Shown here in pieces: positions 34,016 to 43,554 of a DNA stretch of 64,000 nucleotides. The DNA lies in the NCBI RefSeq assembly GCF_014204755.1, contig NZ_JACHLZ010000001.1, positions 2,852,001-2,916,000 on the forward strand, written 5' to 3'. The DNA comes from Brachybacterium aquaticum (GTDB lineage Bacteria > Actinomycetota > Actinomycetes > Actinomycetales > Dermabacteraceae). The notes under the pieces were generated by a model. The model was not told the DNA's origin. It was given only the letters and a program-made list of their open reading frames with translations, and did no database searches. Numbering within the stretch: position 1 is the stretch's first letter; each line of letters opens with the position of its first letter. The position numbers and the translations under genes were made by a program.

Positions 34016-35428
34016 AGTTGAGTCCCGCATAGTGGTGTAGCGCGGTGGCCCCGTGATCGTCCCGGACGTGGGCGCGGCCACCGTGTGATCTTTCGAGTGA
34101 ACCTCTCACAGCACTCTCGAACGGAGTCATCACGATGACCGCTCCCCATATTGTCGACCCTTCCGGCCTGCTCGGTGAAGCCCTGGCTGAAGCGTCCCCG
34201 GATCTGATGCGCAGCCTGCTCCAGGACGTGATCAACTCCCTGCTCTCCGCGGACGCAGACGCTGTCGCCGGCGCGGAGTACGGCCGCCCCAGCAGCGGCC
34301 GGGTCGCGCAGCGCAACGGCTACCGCCATCGCGACCTCGACACCCGCGTCGGCACGATCGACGTCGCGGTCCCCAAGCTCCGCACCGGCACCTACTTCCC
34401 CGAGTGGCTGCTCGAGCGGCGCAAGCGCGCCGAATCCGCCCTGATCACGGTCGTCGCGGACTGCTATCTCGCCGGTGTCTCCACCCGCCGCATGGACAAG
34501 CTCGTGAAGACTCTCGGCATCAACAGCCTCTCGAAGTCGCAAGTCAGCCGGATGGCCGCATCGTTGGACGAGCACGTCGAGCAGTTCCGCCACCGCCCCC
34601 TGGACGAGGCCGGGCCATTCACATTCGTCTCCGCTGACGCGCTGACGATGAAAGTCCGCGAGGGCGGGCGCGTGATCAACGCCGTCGTCCTGCTCGCGAC
34701 CGGCGTGAACGGCGACGGGCACCGCGAAGTGCTCGGCATGCGTGTGGCCACCTCCGAGACCGGAGCGGCGTGGAACGGCTTCTTCGCTGACCTCGTCGCT
34801 CGCGGCCTCGCCGGGGTCCGCCTGGTTACCAGCGATGCGCACGCCGGCTTGGTGGAGGCGATCGCTGCGCACCTGCCCGGGGCAGCCTGGCAACGGTGCC
34901 GCACCCACTACGCCGCGAACCTCATGGCCGTGACGCCGAAGAGCATGTGGCCGGCGGTGAAAGCGATGCTGCACAGCGTCTATGACCAGCCCGACGCGGC
35001 AGCCGTGAACGCTCAGTTCGAGCGGTTGCTGGACTACGTCGGTGAGAAGCTCCCGGCCGTGGCCGAGCACCTCGACGCGGCCCGCGCCGATCTGCTCGCG
35101 TTCACGGGGTTTCCCAAGGACGTGTGGGTGCAGATCTGGTCGAACAACCCCACCGAGCGTTTGAACAAGGAGATCCGCCGCCGCACGGACTCCGTGGGGA
35201 TCTTCCCGACCCGCGAGGCGATCGTCCGCCTCGTCGGCGCGGTCCTGGCCGAACAGACCGACGAGTGGGCCGAAGGGCGCCGCTACCTCGGCCTCGACGT
35301 CCTCGCCCGCTGCCGCCTCAACCTCGTCCCCGACACCAGCCCCGAGGAGGTCGCCACCGACGCCCTGCCCGCCCTGACCGCCTGACCTCTCAGCGAAGGA
35401 TCGCTACACCACTTCCAGGGACTTGACC
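34016..35428 (+). mobile_element. IS256-family insertion sequence, complete, 1413 bp
   Basis: The element is bounded by imperfect inverted repeats of about 27 bp. The left end begins AGTTGAGTCCC and the right end, read inward, GGTCAAGTCCC; both continue to AGTGGTGTAGCG, with 20 of 27 positions matching. It is flanked by the exact 8-bp duplication CAGGACTC. It carries a single intact transposase gene. The intact ends, intact gene and uneroded host fragments indicate a recent insertion. Confidence 0.9.
34135..35385 (+). CDS. IS256-family (mutator-type) transposase
   Basis: A 416-residue DDE transposase. ATG 34135 lies about 120 bp inside the left repeat. The catalytic acids are Asp168 in FVSADALTMKV, Asp234 in RLVTSDAHAGLVEAI and a glutamate in NNPTERLNKEIRRRTDSVGIFP at about 338-358, the C-terminal signature of the family. 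The N-terminal half carries LSKSQVSRM, the expected helix-turn-helix region. Length fits the usual 390-420. The frame is intact, so the element is probably still mobile. Confidence 0.95.
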   Translation: MTAPHIVDPSGLLGEALAEASPDLMRSLLQDVINSLLSADADAVAGAEYGRPSSGRVAQRNGYRHRDLDTRVGTIDVAVPKLRTGTYFPEWLLERRKRAESALITVVADCYLAGVSTRRMDKLVKTLGINSLSKSQVSRMAASLDEHVEQFRHRPLDEAGPFTFVSADALTMKVREGGRVINAVVLLATGVNGDGHREVLGMRVATSETGAAWNGFFADLVARGLAGVRLVTSDAHAGLVEAIAAHLPGAAWQRCRTHYAANLMAVTPKSMWPAVKAMLHSVYDQPDAAAVNAQFERLLDYVGEKLPAVAEHLDAARADLLAFTGFPKDVWVQIWSNNPTERLNKEIRRRTDSVGIFPTREAIVRLVGAVLAEQTDEWAEGRRYLGLDVLARCRLNLVPDTSPEEVATDALPALTA

Positions 35429-35436
35429 CAGGACTC

Positions 35437-35974
35437 GAACATCTACGTGAATCCTGCGTGGAACCTTGCGGCGGAGGAGGCCCGCGCGGAGTACCTGGCC
35501 ATCGTGAACGACGACCTCACCTTCGAGGACGAAGCGCTCTCTCATGCAGGAAAGATCCTGCGGCACGGGCTGTTCAGCATCGTCGGTCCCGACCTGTCGA
35601 CCTTCCATGACGACGGTTCACGCAGGATCAGCCACCGGCTCGCAAGACATGACGCTCCCACCCGGTTCTTCGGAACGTTCATGTGCCTGCGACGCTCGGA
35701 CTACGTCGCGATTCCCGACACCCTGAGGATCTGGGGCGGCGACGACTGGCTCATCGCGAATCAGCGCAAGCCGCCTGCCGCGCTGATCCGCACCCCGTTC
35801 CGCACCGACATGAGCACGACGACACGGGCCGAGGAGTTCCAGCGGATGTTCGACTCCGAGCAGGAAGAGCTGGACCGCCTCATGGCACCGCTGCGGAGGC
35901 GCCACTGGTGGCAACGCGTTCAGCACCTGCACGAAAGGGTGCGGAACCGGATCCACGTCCTCACCGGCCGCTGA
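35437..35974 (+). pseudogene. Glycosyltransferase (GT2-like), 3' fragment after the IS
   Basis: This is the remainder of the gene starting at 33840. It begins NIYVNPAWNLAAEEARAEYLAIVNDDL, where NDD is the DXD-like nucleotide-sugar and metal motif of GT-A enzymes, and continues with a GTFMCLRRSDY and a DDWLIANQ segment. A TTG codon inside the IS end at 35423 is in frame and could give a fusion start, but there is no clear ribosome site. The 3' end lies 5 bp from the stop of the convergent ABC exporter. Confidence 0.85.
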
Positions 35975-35979
35975 CTCGC

Positions 35980-37869
35980 TCAGGTGGTGAGTGATCCGAG
36001 TGCGACGAGCCGTGCGAACTCCGGATCCTGCTCCCGGAGCGTTGCCATCGTCCCTCGTGAGCGCAGCCGTCCCTCGGAGAAGTAGAGGATCTCGTCGGCG
36101 TTCTTCACCGTCGAGAGACGATGCGCGATCACGATCACCGTGATCTCGCCGTGGAGCGTCTCGATGGTCTCCGTGATCCTGTGCTCCGTCTCGTTGTCCA
36201 GTGCACTAGTCGCCTCGTCGAGGATCAGGATGCGCGGCCGGGCGTAGAGCGCGCGGGCGATGCCCACACGCTGGGCCTGCCCCCCGGACAGCCGTGAACC
36301 GTTCTCGCCGATGCGGGTCTCGAGCCCCTCGGGCAGCTCGTCGACGAACTCCGTGAGCCGCGCCTGCCGCACGACCTCCTGCAGAAGATCCTCGTCGATC
36401 TCCTCGGGGCTCTGGCCGAAGGTGATCAGGCTCCGCAGGGAGTCATCCCACAGATACACCTTCTGGGACACCATCGCGACCTGCGAAAGCCACTCGCGGG
36501 GGTGCTCGGCGATGTCGATCCCGCCCACCTCCACTGCTCCCTCGGTGGCCACGAGAAGACCTGCGACGATGTCGGCGAAGGTGGTCTTCCCGGCCCCGGA
36601 GCCTCCCACGAGAGCGACGCTCCGGCCCACGGGGATCGTGACCGTCACATCGCTCAGCACGTTCCTGGTGCCATCCGGGTACCTGAACCCCAATCCCCGC
36701 ACCTGGATATCCGCGACAGGGAAGACGACCTGCGCCTCGCCGCGCACCTCTCCCACCGGGAACTCCTCGTCCTGCTCCAGCTCGCGGAGCTCCTCCACGA
36801 CCATCGCAAGCGATGGGCGGCTCAGGACGATCCCGTTGTAAGTCGCGACGACAATGTTCAGCGCTGGCACGATCCTCAAGCTTGCGGCTGCGAACATTGC
36901 CAGCAGCCCCAGTCCCGTCGAGTCGTCGTTCGTCGCGAACAGGATCATCGCGACCACGAGGATGCCGACGACCATGACGATCTCGAGGACGTACTTGGGC
37001 AGCTCGGACAGGAGGCCGCGGGAGCGACCCACGCGCGCCACGTCATCCCGGTTCCTCGCATAGCGGTCGGTGAAGTACTGCTCACGGCGGAACAGCCGTG
37101 CGTCCCGAAAGCCATCGATCGCCGGGCCCAGGATCCTCCAGGAGTCGGTCTCGAGTCCGAGCATCTCCTCGCCGTTGCGGTGGGCTCGGGGGCGGAGGAC
37201 CCCGGAGATCAGCGCCGCGGCGCCGCCGAAGACGACGATCGCGGCAAGCGACGCCAAGGGCGCCATGACGAGCAGTGCCAGGGCGAGCATCAGGACGGTC
37301 AGCCCGTAGACCACGACGGTGATGTACCCGAGGAGGATCCCGTTGAACGTCGCCGGGGCGGCTCCGGAGAGCACCTGCATGATCCGGCCGCGCGAGCGTC
37401 GCCGATGGGCCACGTAGGGGGCAGACATGTAGCGACGCAGAAGCTCTGCCTGTGCGGCCGAGGAGGCCTTGTTGGTGATCCCCAGGCTCCACCACCGGAT
37501 CGCGATGATGGACAGGTTCTTGATGATGAAGGCCGCCGCCACCAGGAAGGCGAGGACGAGGATCACCGTGCTGCGGTCGTCCGTGCCGAGGAGCGGCACC
37601 AGGACGTCGGTGACCATCCCCGGAAGGGAATCGGGAGACGCAAGAAGCTGTGTCAGGGGCAGCATCGACGCGACGGCGACCAGGTCGAGCACGGCAGAGG
37701 CTCCCGCTGCGATGAGCAGCCCAAGAGCCCGCCAGCGCATCCGCCATGGCACCAGGGCGAAGACTCGGCGAAGGCCGGCGATGTCGTGCCCCACCCCTCC
37801 CAGTGCGAGTGGGCCTGAAGACGATGCCACGTCAGCGATCCCCTTTCCGCTCCTGTCGCGCCCGGACAT
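35980..37869 (-). CDS. ABC exporter (half-transporter), PglK/MsbA-like
   Basis: A 629-residue fused transmembrane and ATPase protein. ATG 37869 is preceded by GGAGGGACATC. About six helices span residues 35-320, including the intracellular-loop region RYMSAPYVAHRRRSRGRIMQ. The ATPase has Walker A VGGSGAGKTTF, the signature LSGGQAQRVGIARAL, Walker B RILILDEATSALD and the switch IAHRLST. PglK, the flippase for bacillosamine-initiated lipid-linked oligosaccharides, has this layout. The right block has a Wzy and no obvious Wzx, so this protein may be its flippase. A lipid or peptide exporter is the alternative. Confidence 0.85.
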   Translation of the reverse strand: MSGRDRSGKGIADVASSSGPLALGGVGHDIAGLRRVFALVPWRMRWRALGLLIAAGASAVLDLVAVASMLPLTQLLASPDSLPGMVTDVLVPLLGTDDRSTVILVLAFLVAAAFIIKNLSIIAIRWWSLGITNKASSAAQAELLRRYMSAPYVAHRRRSRGRIMQVLSGAAPATFNGILLGYITVVVYGLTVLMLALALLVMAPLASLAAIVVFGGAAALISGVLRPRAHRNGEEMLGLETDSWRILGPAIDGFRDARLFRREQYFTDRYARNRDDVARVGRSRGLLSELPKYVLEIVMVVGILVVAMILFATNDDSTGLGLLAMFAAASLRIVPALNIVVATYNGIVLSRPSLAMVVEELRELEQDEEFPVGEVRGEAQVVFPVADIQVRGLGFRYPDGTRNVLSDVTVTIPVGRSVALVGGSGAGKTTFADIVAGLLVATEGAVEVGGIDIAEHPREWLSQVAMVSQKVYLWDDSLRSLITFGQSPEEIDEDLLQEVVRQARLTEFVDELPEGLETRIGENGSRLSGGQAQRVGIARALYARPRILILDEATSALDNETEHRITETIETLHGEITVIVIAHRLSTVKNADEILYFSEGRLRSRGTMATLREQDPEFARLVALGSLTT

Positions 37870-37986
37870 GACGATGTCCCTCCGGCCCTTCGCGGGGCAA
37901 CAGCAGTCTCAATGCCGACCAGGCTACCGGCACGCTGAACCCTGCGGCTCGCTCCTCCGGCGGACGGAAGTGCCAGACTCTCTGTC

Positions 37987-38889
37987 ATGTCGAGTCTGGA
38001 TCCCCTGCTCCCGCTGAAGAAGGCCAAGCACGCGCTGCTCCTCGGCCGGCGTCGCGCGTCGCGAACAGGCATCGCGATCCGCGACGCCGTGTACTCGAGG
38101 TACGACACGCTCACCCCGTATCACTTCGACGTCGACCGGCATCGATCTCGGATCGGCGAACTGCCCCGCATGTACTTCCTGCACCGGGACCCACCTGCTT
38201 CCTCTGCGACGGGCGCGGAACCTTCCGAGGCACCCCATACTCTGTTTCTCCTGTGGACCGGGGACAACGACGTCCCGGCGAATCGCCTCTCGGGCATCGA
38301 GTCCCTCCGAGCTGCGAATCCGGGCCTCGACGTCGCACTCGTCACGCCCGACGCCTTGCCCGGACTGGTAGTCCACGGGCACCCTTTGCATCCCGCCTAT
38401 GACCACCTCTCGTTCGTGCACCGCTCGGACTATCTGCGTGCATATCTCATGCATCATCATGGCGGGGCCTATGCCGACATAAAGCCCGTCGATCTCCATT
38501 TCGAGAACGCGATACGTCGTCTCAACTCGGACCCGGACGCATGGATCATCGGCTACCGCGAGATCTCGTCATCCCGCGTCGGCGGACGCGACGCCCGACT
38601 CGGACCCGAGCTGCGACGTCGATACCGGTCGCTGGTCGGCGCAAGTGCCTTCGCCTGCCGCCCCGGCACGCCCTTCACTGGCGAATGGTTGCGAGAGATC
38701 GAGCGCAGGCTCTCGTATTACGAAGAGGACCTCGCTCTGCACCCCGGTGATGCCTTCGGAACCAACCCCGGCTACCCGATCCATTGGATCGAGATCGGGA
38801 TGGACATCATGTATCCCCTCGAGTTGAAGCATCTCGACCATGTCAGGTACGACGATTCTCTGCGTCCGAGGTGGACGGGACACCGTTGA
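37987..38889 (+). CDS. GT32-like (capsular synthesis type) glycosyltransferase
   Basis: A 300-residue protein whose middle part, FVHRSDYLRAYLMHHHGGAYADIKPVDL, is the hallmark of the Gly_transf_sug group (GT32), with the Asp-x-x-x-x-Asp metal motif. The N-terminal region starts MSSLDPLLPLKKAKHALLL, and TLFLLWTGDNDVPANRLSGI at about 82-101 is the typical substrate-binding start. The C-terminus reads GTNPGYPIHWIEIGMDIMYPLELK. No ribosome site is clear before the ATG. It is divergent from the ABC exporter gene and ends 33 bp from the convergent GT4 gene. Confidence 0.8.
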   Translation: MSSLDPLLPLKKAKHALLLGRRRASRTGIAIRDAVYSRYDTLTPYHFDVDRHRSRIGELPRMYFLHRDPPASSATGAEPSEAPHTLFLLWTGDNDVPANRLSGIESLRAANPGLDVALVTPDALPGLVVHGHPLHPAYDHLSFVHRSDYLRAYLMHHHGGAYADIKPVDLHFENAIRRLNSDPDAWIIGYREISSSRVGGRDARLGPELRRRYRSLVGASAFACRPGTPFTGEWLREIERRLSYYEEDLALHPGDAFGTNPGYPIHWIEIGMDIMYPLELKHLDHVRYDDSLRPRWTGHR

Positions 38890-38922
38890 CACACCAGCTG
38901 CCGGAACAGGTCGGCGTCGGAC

Positions 38923-40005
38923 CTACGCGATCTCCTCAAGGATCTCCTCGCCGATGGTCCGCCAGAGATGATCGAACGTGAACCTCTCTTCGACGGCAAG
39001 GCGCGCGGCCCTGCCCATCATCTCGCGGCCCGAATCATCGCCGAGCGCATCGTCCACAGCTCGGGCCAGAGCCTGCGGGTCCCCGGGCGTTACGGCGAGT
39101 GATGTTCGTCCGTCCTCGATGTAGTCCGCCATCGCAGAGGTACCTGTGACAACGGTGCAGCGGCCGCTGGCCATCGCCTCGAGCAGCACGCTCTGCCCGA
39201 CCGGGTACGCGAGGTCGAACGTGGGGACGACGACAACCCGAGCGGTTCGAAGCACCTCGCGATACTCACTGAACCCGACGGGTTCGTGGACGGTGAGGTT
39301 GGAGGGGAGATCCGGACCGACGATCCGGCCCGGTCCGGTGAAGACATAGAAGCGTCGGGACGGCAGCCGGCGCGCGGCTTCGACGAGAGTGTGCCAGTCT
39401 CGACCACGGTCAACCCCGACCGCCACCGCGTCGAAGCGAGGCTCGGCCTCGACCGGTGTGAAGAACCGGTGGTCAGCCCCGAAGAGGACCGGCCGCACCT
39501 TCTCCCTGGGAACCCCGGCTCGCTCGAAGATCTCCCGCTGGTTCCTGCTGAACACGAAGAGGCGGTCGATCCCTGCGACGATCTCTGCGACCTGGCGTGG
39601 ATCGCGCTGCCCGGAGGCGAGCTCCTCCGCCCACCAGCAGGCGATCCCCATCGCTGGGATCGCGGAGTACGGCCGGAGTCGATGCCTGCGTGCCCAGGAC
39701 AGCGCGGTGAGCTGATGCTCGAGGAAGGCCAGGACCGCCTGCGAGGACGCTGCTCGAGGAACCGCTCGGAGGAGGAGGTCCATCGTGACGCCGGAGCGAT
39801 GCTCGACGACGTCCCGCACCTTACGATGCACTCGCGTCGACGCCGGTAGCACGACTCGGAGGTCGAGCCGGCCCGAGCTCGGCAGGAGATCCGCACGGTA
39901 GGGAAGGGGCTGCTCGGGGTTGAGGAGCCCGGCTCCGGACCCGGTCTGAGGCTTCCAGTCGAACAGTCCGAGCACCGTCGGACGGCCGGTCCCCCGCTCC
40001 CCCAT
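38923..40005 (-). CDS. GT4-family glycosyltransferase
   Basis: A 360-residue GT-B enzyme. The C-terminal half has VAVGVDRGRDWHTLVEAARRL, then FVFTGPGR, PVGFSEYREVLRTARVVVVPTF, and VGQSVLLEAMASGRCTVVTGTS, the late E-containing donor loop (ExxA pattern). An N-terminal Rossmann segment IAGIDRLFVFSRNQREIFERAGVP and VRPVLFGADHRFF precede it. ATG 40005 follows a divergent intergenic region shared with the plus-strand trio at 40137. The donor sugar is not predictable. Confidence 0.85.
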   Translation of the reverse strand: MGERGTGRPTVLGLFDWKPQTGSGAGLLNPEQPLPYRADLLPSSGRLDLRVVLPASTRVHRKVRDVVEHRSGVTMDLLLRAVPRAASSQAVLAFLEHQLTALSWARRHRLRPYSAIPAMGIACWWAEELASGQRDPRQVAEIVAGIDRLFVFSRNQREIFERAGVPREKVRPVLFGADHRFFTPVEAEPRFDAVAVGVDRGRDWHTLVEAARRLPSRRFYVFTGPGRIVGPDLPSNLTVHEPVGFSEYREVLRTARVVVVPTFDLAYPVGQSVLLEAMASGRCTVVTGTSAMADYIEDGRTSLAVTPGDPQALARAVDDALGDDSGREMMGRAARLAVEERFTFDHLWRTIGEEILEEIA

Positions 40006-40039
40006 GACGTTCGCCTCCGCTCCGTGCTCACCGTGGGCA

Positions 40040-40062
40040 TCCGATCGTCGCCCCCGATCGGA
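40040..40062. repeat. Inverted repeat in a divergent promoter region
   Basis: TCCGATCG (40040-40047) and CGATCGGA (40055-40062) form perfect 8-bp arms separated by 7 bp. They lie between the divergent GT4 genes at 40005 and 40137 and could bind a dimeric regulator or form a hairpin. Confidence 0.45.
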
Positions 40063-40136
40063 TCCTGCGCCGCCGTTCGGGAGACCAGCTCGTAGACTGC
40101 GGTGAGACTACCAGCGTGAACGAAGGAGACCACCCG

Positions 40137-41492
40137 GTGGCCGCACCCTCGACGAAGACGAACCCACCGCGTCCCATCGTCGTGCTCTCGCCGATGGCGG
40201 CCGTCGAGGCTCCCGCGACCGCAGGAGGCGTGCTGCTGGCACGCATCGTCCAGTCGCATCGAGCGGCGGGATCCCAGGTGGTCGTCCTGACCCCTTCCCT
40301 GCGCGCGGCGCTCGCGGAGCTCGAGCGCACCTCGGTCCTGGTGCCCACCCGGTTCCTGGGACGTCCACGGGACCGGCGCGGCGCTCGTCGTCTGCTGCTC
40401 ACCGCCGTCCACCGTGCGGTCCCCGTCCTGCTGCGGGTCGACGACCTCCTTCCCTGGCCCCCGCTCGTCGTGGACCTCCTGACTGATCGGGCCACGAGAG
40501 CACTGCTCCAACGAGCCGATGTCATCGACCTCCAGTGGGAGGAGTACGGCCGGCTGGCTCCTCTCCTGCGGCTCCTCGCGCCCCGGGCAGCCCTGGTCTG
40601 CACCTTCCATGACGTCAGCAGCCAGCGGCTGGAGCGGGAGGCGCTCCGCGCCGACGGCGGCCGCGCGGCACGGAGCGTCCGACGGGCCGCAGCCCGGTCC
40701 CGACGCACCGAGCGGCGCCTCGGCTCGATCCTCGACCAGAGCTTCGTCCTGTCGGGGAAGGACGAGAAGCTGCTCCGCGCCGCCTCCCCCGATGCCCGGA
40801 TCCGGGTCATCGATCCTCCGCTCGTGGACGAGGGGACCCCGGTGCTCGACGCGTCCGAGCGTCCTCCGGTCGTCGGCTTCGTGTCCTATCTGCGCCGCCA
40901 CGAGAACCGGGACGCCGCCCTGCGGCTCGCGGAGCGGATCTGGCCGCGCGTGCGCGGTGCGGTTCCCGGGGCACGGCTCCTCATCGTCGGCGGGGGCGTC
41001 GAGGAGGAGCCCGCCCGTCGGCTCACGGCGGTGCCGGGGGTCGAGCTGACGGGGTTCGTCGAGGATCTCGAGGATGCCTATTCACAGCTCCGGGTCACCG
41101 TGTCCGCCATCGACCGGGGGGCGGGCGTCAAGTTCAAGGTCGTCGAGTCGATCATCCGGGGCATTCCGACGATCACGACCTCGGTCGGGGCGGAGGGGAT
41201 CGACCCCGGTCTGCTCACCGCCGTCTCCGACGACGACGACGCGCTCGCCGACGCGGCGATCCGGGCGCTCCGCGACGACCGGGTCGCGCGGAGTGCCCGC
41301 GATGCCGCTGACCGTGCGCGCGGTCTGTACGGCATCGGTCGCTTCGATGCGGCGCACCAGCGCGCGATCACGGAGGCGATCGAGCACCGACGGAGGACCC
41401 GCGGAGCTCGACTCCGGACAGGACGACTCCGCGCAGGTCGGATGCCGCGGGTCGACGGACCCCACCCGACCGAGGGAGAGCGACTGCGATGA
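40137..41492 (+). CDS. GT4-family glycosyltransferase
   Basis: A 451-residue GT-B protein. I chose GTG 40137, which has GAAGGAG upstream; GTG 40116 is in frame. Landmarks include an N-terminal Rossmann fold (PIVVLSPMAAVEAPATAGGV), the middle FHDVSSQRLEREA region and the C-terminal GFVSYLRRHENRDAALRLAERIWP, LLIVGGGVEEEPA, FVEDLEDAYSQLRVTVSAI and VESIIRGIPTITTSVGAEG segments. The C-terminal 30 residues are Arg-rich. It is the first of three plus-strand genes joined by 4-bp overlaps. Confidence 0.85.
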   Translation: MAAPSTKTNPPRPIVVLSPMAAVEAPATAGGVLLARIVQSHRAAGSQVVVLTPSLRAALAELERTSVLVPTRFLGRPRDRRGARRLLLTAVHRAVPVLLRVDDLLPWPPLVVDLLTDRATRALLQRADVIDLQWEEYGRLAPLLRLLAPRAALVCTFHDVSSQRLEREALRADGGRAARSVRRAAARSRRTERRLGSILDQSFVLSGKDEKLLRAASPDARIRVIDPPLVDEGTPVLDASERPPVVGFVSYLRRHENRDAALRLAERIWPRVRGAVPGARLLIVGGGVEEEPARRLTAVPGVELTGFVEDLEDAYSQLRVTVSAIDRGAGVKFKVVESIIRGIPTITTSVGAEGIDPGLLTAVSDDDDALADAAIRALRDDRVARSARDAADRARGLYGIGRFDAAHQRAITEAIEHRRRTRGARLRTGRLRAGRMPRVDGPHPTEGERLR

Positions 41493-42382
41493 ACGACGTG
41501 AGGAAGCCGCTGGTCTCGCTGATCCTGCTGACCTACGACCGCGCGGATTTCGTCGAGGAGGCCCTCGAGTCGGTCGTCGCGCAGACGTACCCGGAGATCG
41601 AGATCATCGTCTCCGACGACGGGTCCACCGATCCCACGATGGTGCAGCTGCTCGACCGCCTCGAGGAGCGGGGTCTGCTCGTCCTGCGGAATCCGCACGG
41701 GGGGATGCCGTCCTCCGTCCACCACGGGATGGCAGCGGCGCGGGGTGTCTACGCCATGATCCTCGGCGACGACGATCTCATCGATCCTCCGTACATCACA
41801 GAAGCGGTCGATGTCATGGAGTCCAACCCGCAGGCGGGGTTCGTCTACTGCCGCGCGACCCTCTTCGGCTCCGTGAACGGCCCCTGGGGCCTCCCCGACT
41901 TCGACATCGGCGGGATCCTCCTGAACAACCAGATCTTCACGACCCATCTCTTCCGTCGCGAGGACTGGCGCACCACCGGCGGATACGACCTGTCGATGGT
42001 CACCGGACGGGAGGACCATGACTTCGTCCTGAAGTTGCTCGGCATCGGCCGGCGCCCCGTGAGGCTCGAGGGCACGTACTTCCACTATCGGCAGCACGAG
42101 CGGAACTCCCTCAACGCGAGCGCCGCCCGCACTCGCGAGACGCTCGTCGCGAACCATGCCCGGATCTTCCGCAACAACATCGACCTCTACCAGGACCATG
42201 CCGAGGAGTTCTGGAGGGAGATCTTCGGCCTGATCGACGAGGCGACGGACCTCCGCCATCGGTACGCACCGCTCGAGAGGCTCCGCACCGGACACCCCCG
42301 GCTCGTCGGTGCCGCGAAGCGTCTGCTCGGCCTCGCCCGCGGCGTGGCGGACGCCCGACCCGGGCGGAGGCGACCGCGATGA
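41489..42382 (+). CDS. GT2-family glycosyltransferase
   Basis: A 297-residue GT-A enzyme. The start is MNDVRKPLVSLILLTYDRADFVEEALESVV, then EIIVSDDGSTDPTMVQLL, the metal motif in GDDDLIDPPYI at about 92-102 and the acceptor-side TGREDHDFVLKLLGIGR at about 171-187, which has the usual ED catalytic-base motif. YFHYRQHERNSLNAS follows. It overlaps the GT4 upstream (ATGA) and the next GT downstream by 4 bp, so all three are co-translated and probably build the same repeat unit. Confidence 0.88.
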   Translation: MNDVRKPLVSLILLTYDRADFVEEALESVVAQTYPEIEIIVSDDGSTDPTMVQLLDRLEERGLLVLRNPHGGMPSSVHHGMAAARGVYAMILGDDDLIDPPYITEAVDVMESNPQAGFVYCRATLFGSVNGPWGLPDFDIGGILLNNQIFTTHLFRREDWRTTGGYDLSMVTGREDHDFVLKLLGIGRRPVRLEGTYFHYRQHERNSLNASAARTRETLVANHARIFRNNIDLYQDHAEEFWREIFGLIDEATDLRHRYAPLERLRTGHPRLVGAAKRLLGLARGVADARPGRRRPR

Positions 42383-43512
42383 GCCCGCGATCCGGACGGA
42401 TCGCGGTGGTCACACCGTGGGACGTCTCCTCGCCGCGGTCCTGGTCGGGGGTGATCGTGCCCATGCTCACCGCGCTCCGGGACGAGATGGGCGAGGTGGA
42501 GGTGATCGACGTCCCGTCGGACGTCGCGATCGCCGATCGTGTGCGTGCGCGTGCTCTGGGGATGCGCGGGGCTCTGCACCTGTCGTCGTGGTCCCCGCCC
42601 ACGGCACGGCGGCGCAGCCGGGCCGTCGCACAGCGTCTCGAGGAGCTTCCCTCCTCGGTGCCCGTCGTGGCGCTCGCGGCGACCCCGGAACTGCTCGCGG
42701 TCCCTCGGGGACGGAGGATCGTGCAGGTCACCGACTCATCGTTCGCGGCGCTGACCCGCTCCTACCCCGCGTACGCCCGCCTCACGGACAGGGGTCGCCG
42801 CGTCGCCGAGGACCTCGAGCGCAGGATCGCAGGGCGCACCGAGCACTTCCTGGTCGCCACGGCCTGGAGCGCCGATCGCCTCGTCGTCGACGTCCGGGTC
42901 CCCGAGGACACCGTCACGGTGGCACGATTCGGTCCCGCGATCGCCCCCGTGCGCCCGGTCGGCGGGAAGCCGCCGCACGACGGGCGGCCGCTGCGTCTCC
43001 TGCTCGTGGCGAGCGACTGGGAGCGCAAGGGAGGGGATCTCGCGCTCGAGATCGTGCACGAGCTGCGGACACGAGGACTGCGGACGACGCTCACCGTGGT
43101 GGGAGCTCGAGGCCGGCCGCTTCCCGCGGAGGTGACCCACCTCGAGCGCCTCGAGCCGCAGGAGCTCAGCGGCGTCTACGCCACGCACGACGCGCTGCTC
43201 GAACCGAGTCGCGCCTCGGCCGGCGGGGTCGTCGTCACCGACGCACTGCACCACGGCCTCCCGGTGATCGCCTCCGCCCTCGGCGGTCTCACCGATCTCG
43301 TCGTCGACGGGGTGACGGGCTGGCTCGTCCCGTTCGACGGCACCGCATCGCCGTTCGTCAGCGCGATGGAGACGAGGGTCGTCACCTCGGACCTGCCTGC
43401 GATGTCACGGCAGGCAGCGGACTGGGCGATGCGCGAGGCCTCGTGGCCCATGTGGGCACGGGCGGTGCGCGACGCGCTCGAGCGAGGGCCGCACCGACCT
43501 CACGGTGGCTGA
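42379..43512 (+). CDS. GT4-type glycosyltransferase
   Basis: A 377-residue GT-B protein. N-terminal RIAVVTPWDVSSPRSWSGVI opens a Rossmann domain. The C-terminal domain has LRLLLVASDWERKGGDLALEIVHEL, a typical GT4 nucleotide-binding start, VTHLERLEPQELSGVYATHDALLEPSRASAGGVVVTDALHHGLPVIAS and LTDLVVDGVTGWLVP. The last gene of the plus-strand trio, it converges on the minus-strand GT2 gene 42 bp away. Confidence 0.85.
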   Translation: MSPRSGRIAVVTPWDVSSPRSWSGVIVPMLTALRDEMGEVEVIDVPSDVAIADRVRARALGMRGALHLSSWSPPTARRRSRAVAQRLEELPSSVPVVALAATPELLAVPRGRRIVQVTDSSFAALTRSYPAYARLTDRGRRVAEDLERRIAGRTEHFLVATAWSADRLVVDVRVPEDTVTVARFGPAIAPVRPVGGKPPHDGRPLRLLLVASDWERKGGDLALEIVHELRTRGLRTTLTVVGARGRPLPAEVTHLERLEPQELSGVYATHDALLEPSRASAGGVVVTDALHHGLPVIASALGGLTDLVVDGVTGWLVPFDGTASPFVSAMETRVVTSDLPAMSRQAADWAMREASWPMWARAVRDALERGPHRPHGG

Positions 43513-43554
43513 GGGAAAGGCGCCCTCCTCTCCGACGTCGGCGCACGGTTCCTC

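Noticed and set aside
35423..35974. A separate small glycosyltransferase gene starting in the IS end
   Set aside because: The frame is exactly the continuation of the gene cut by the IS, and no independent ribosome site is present.
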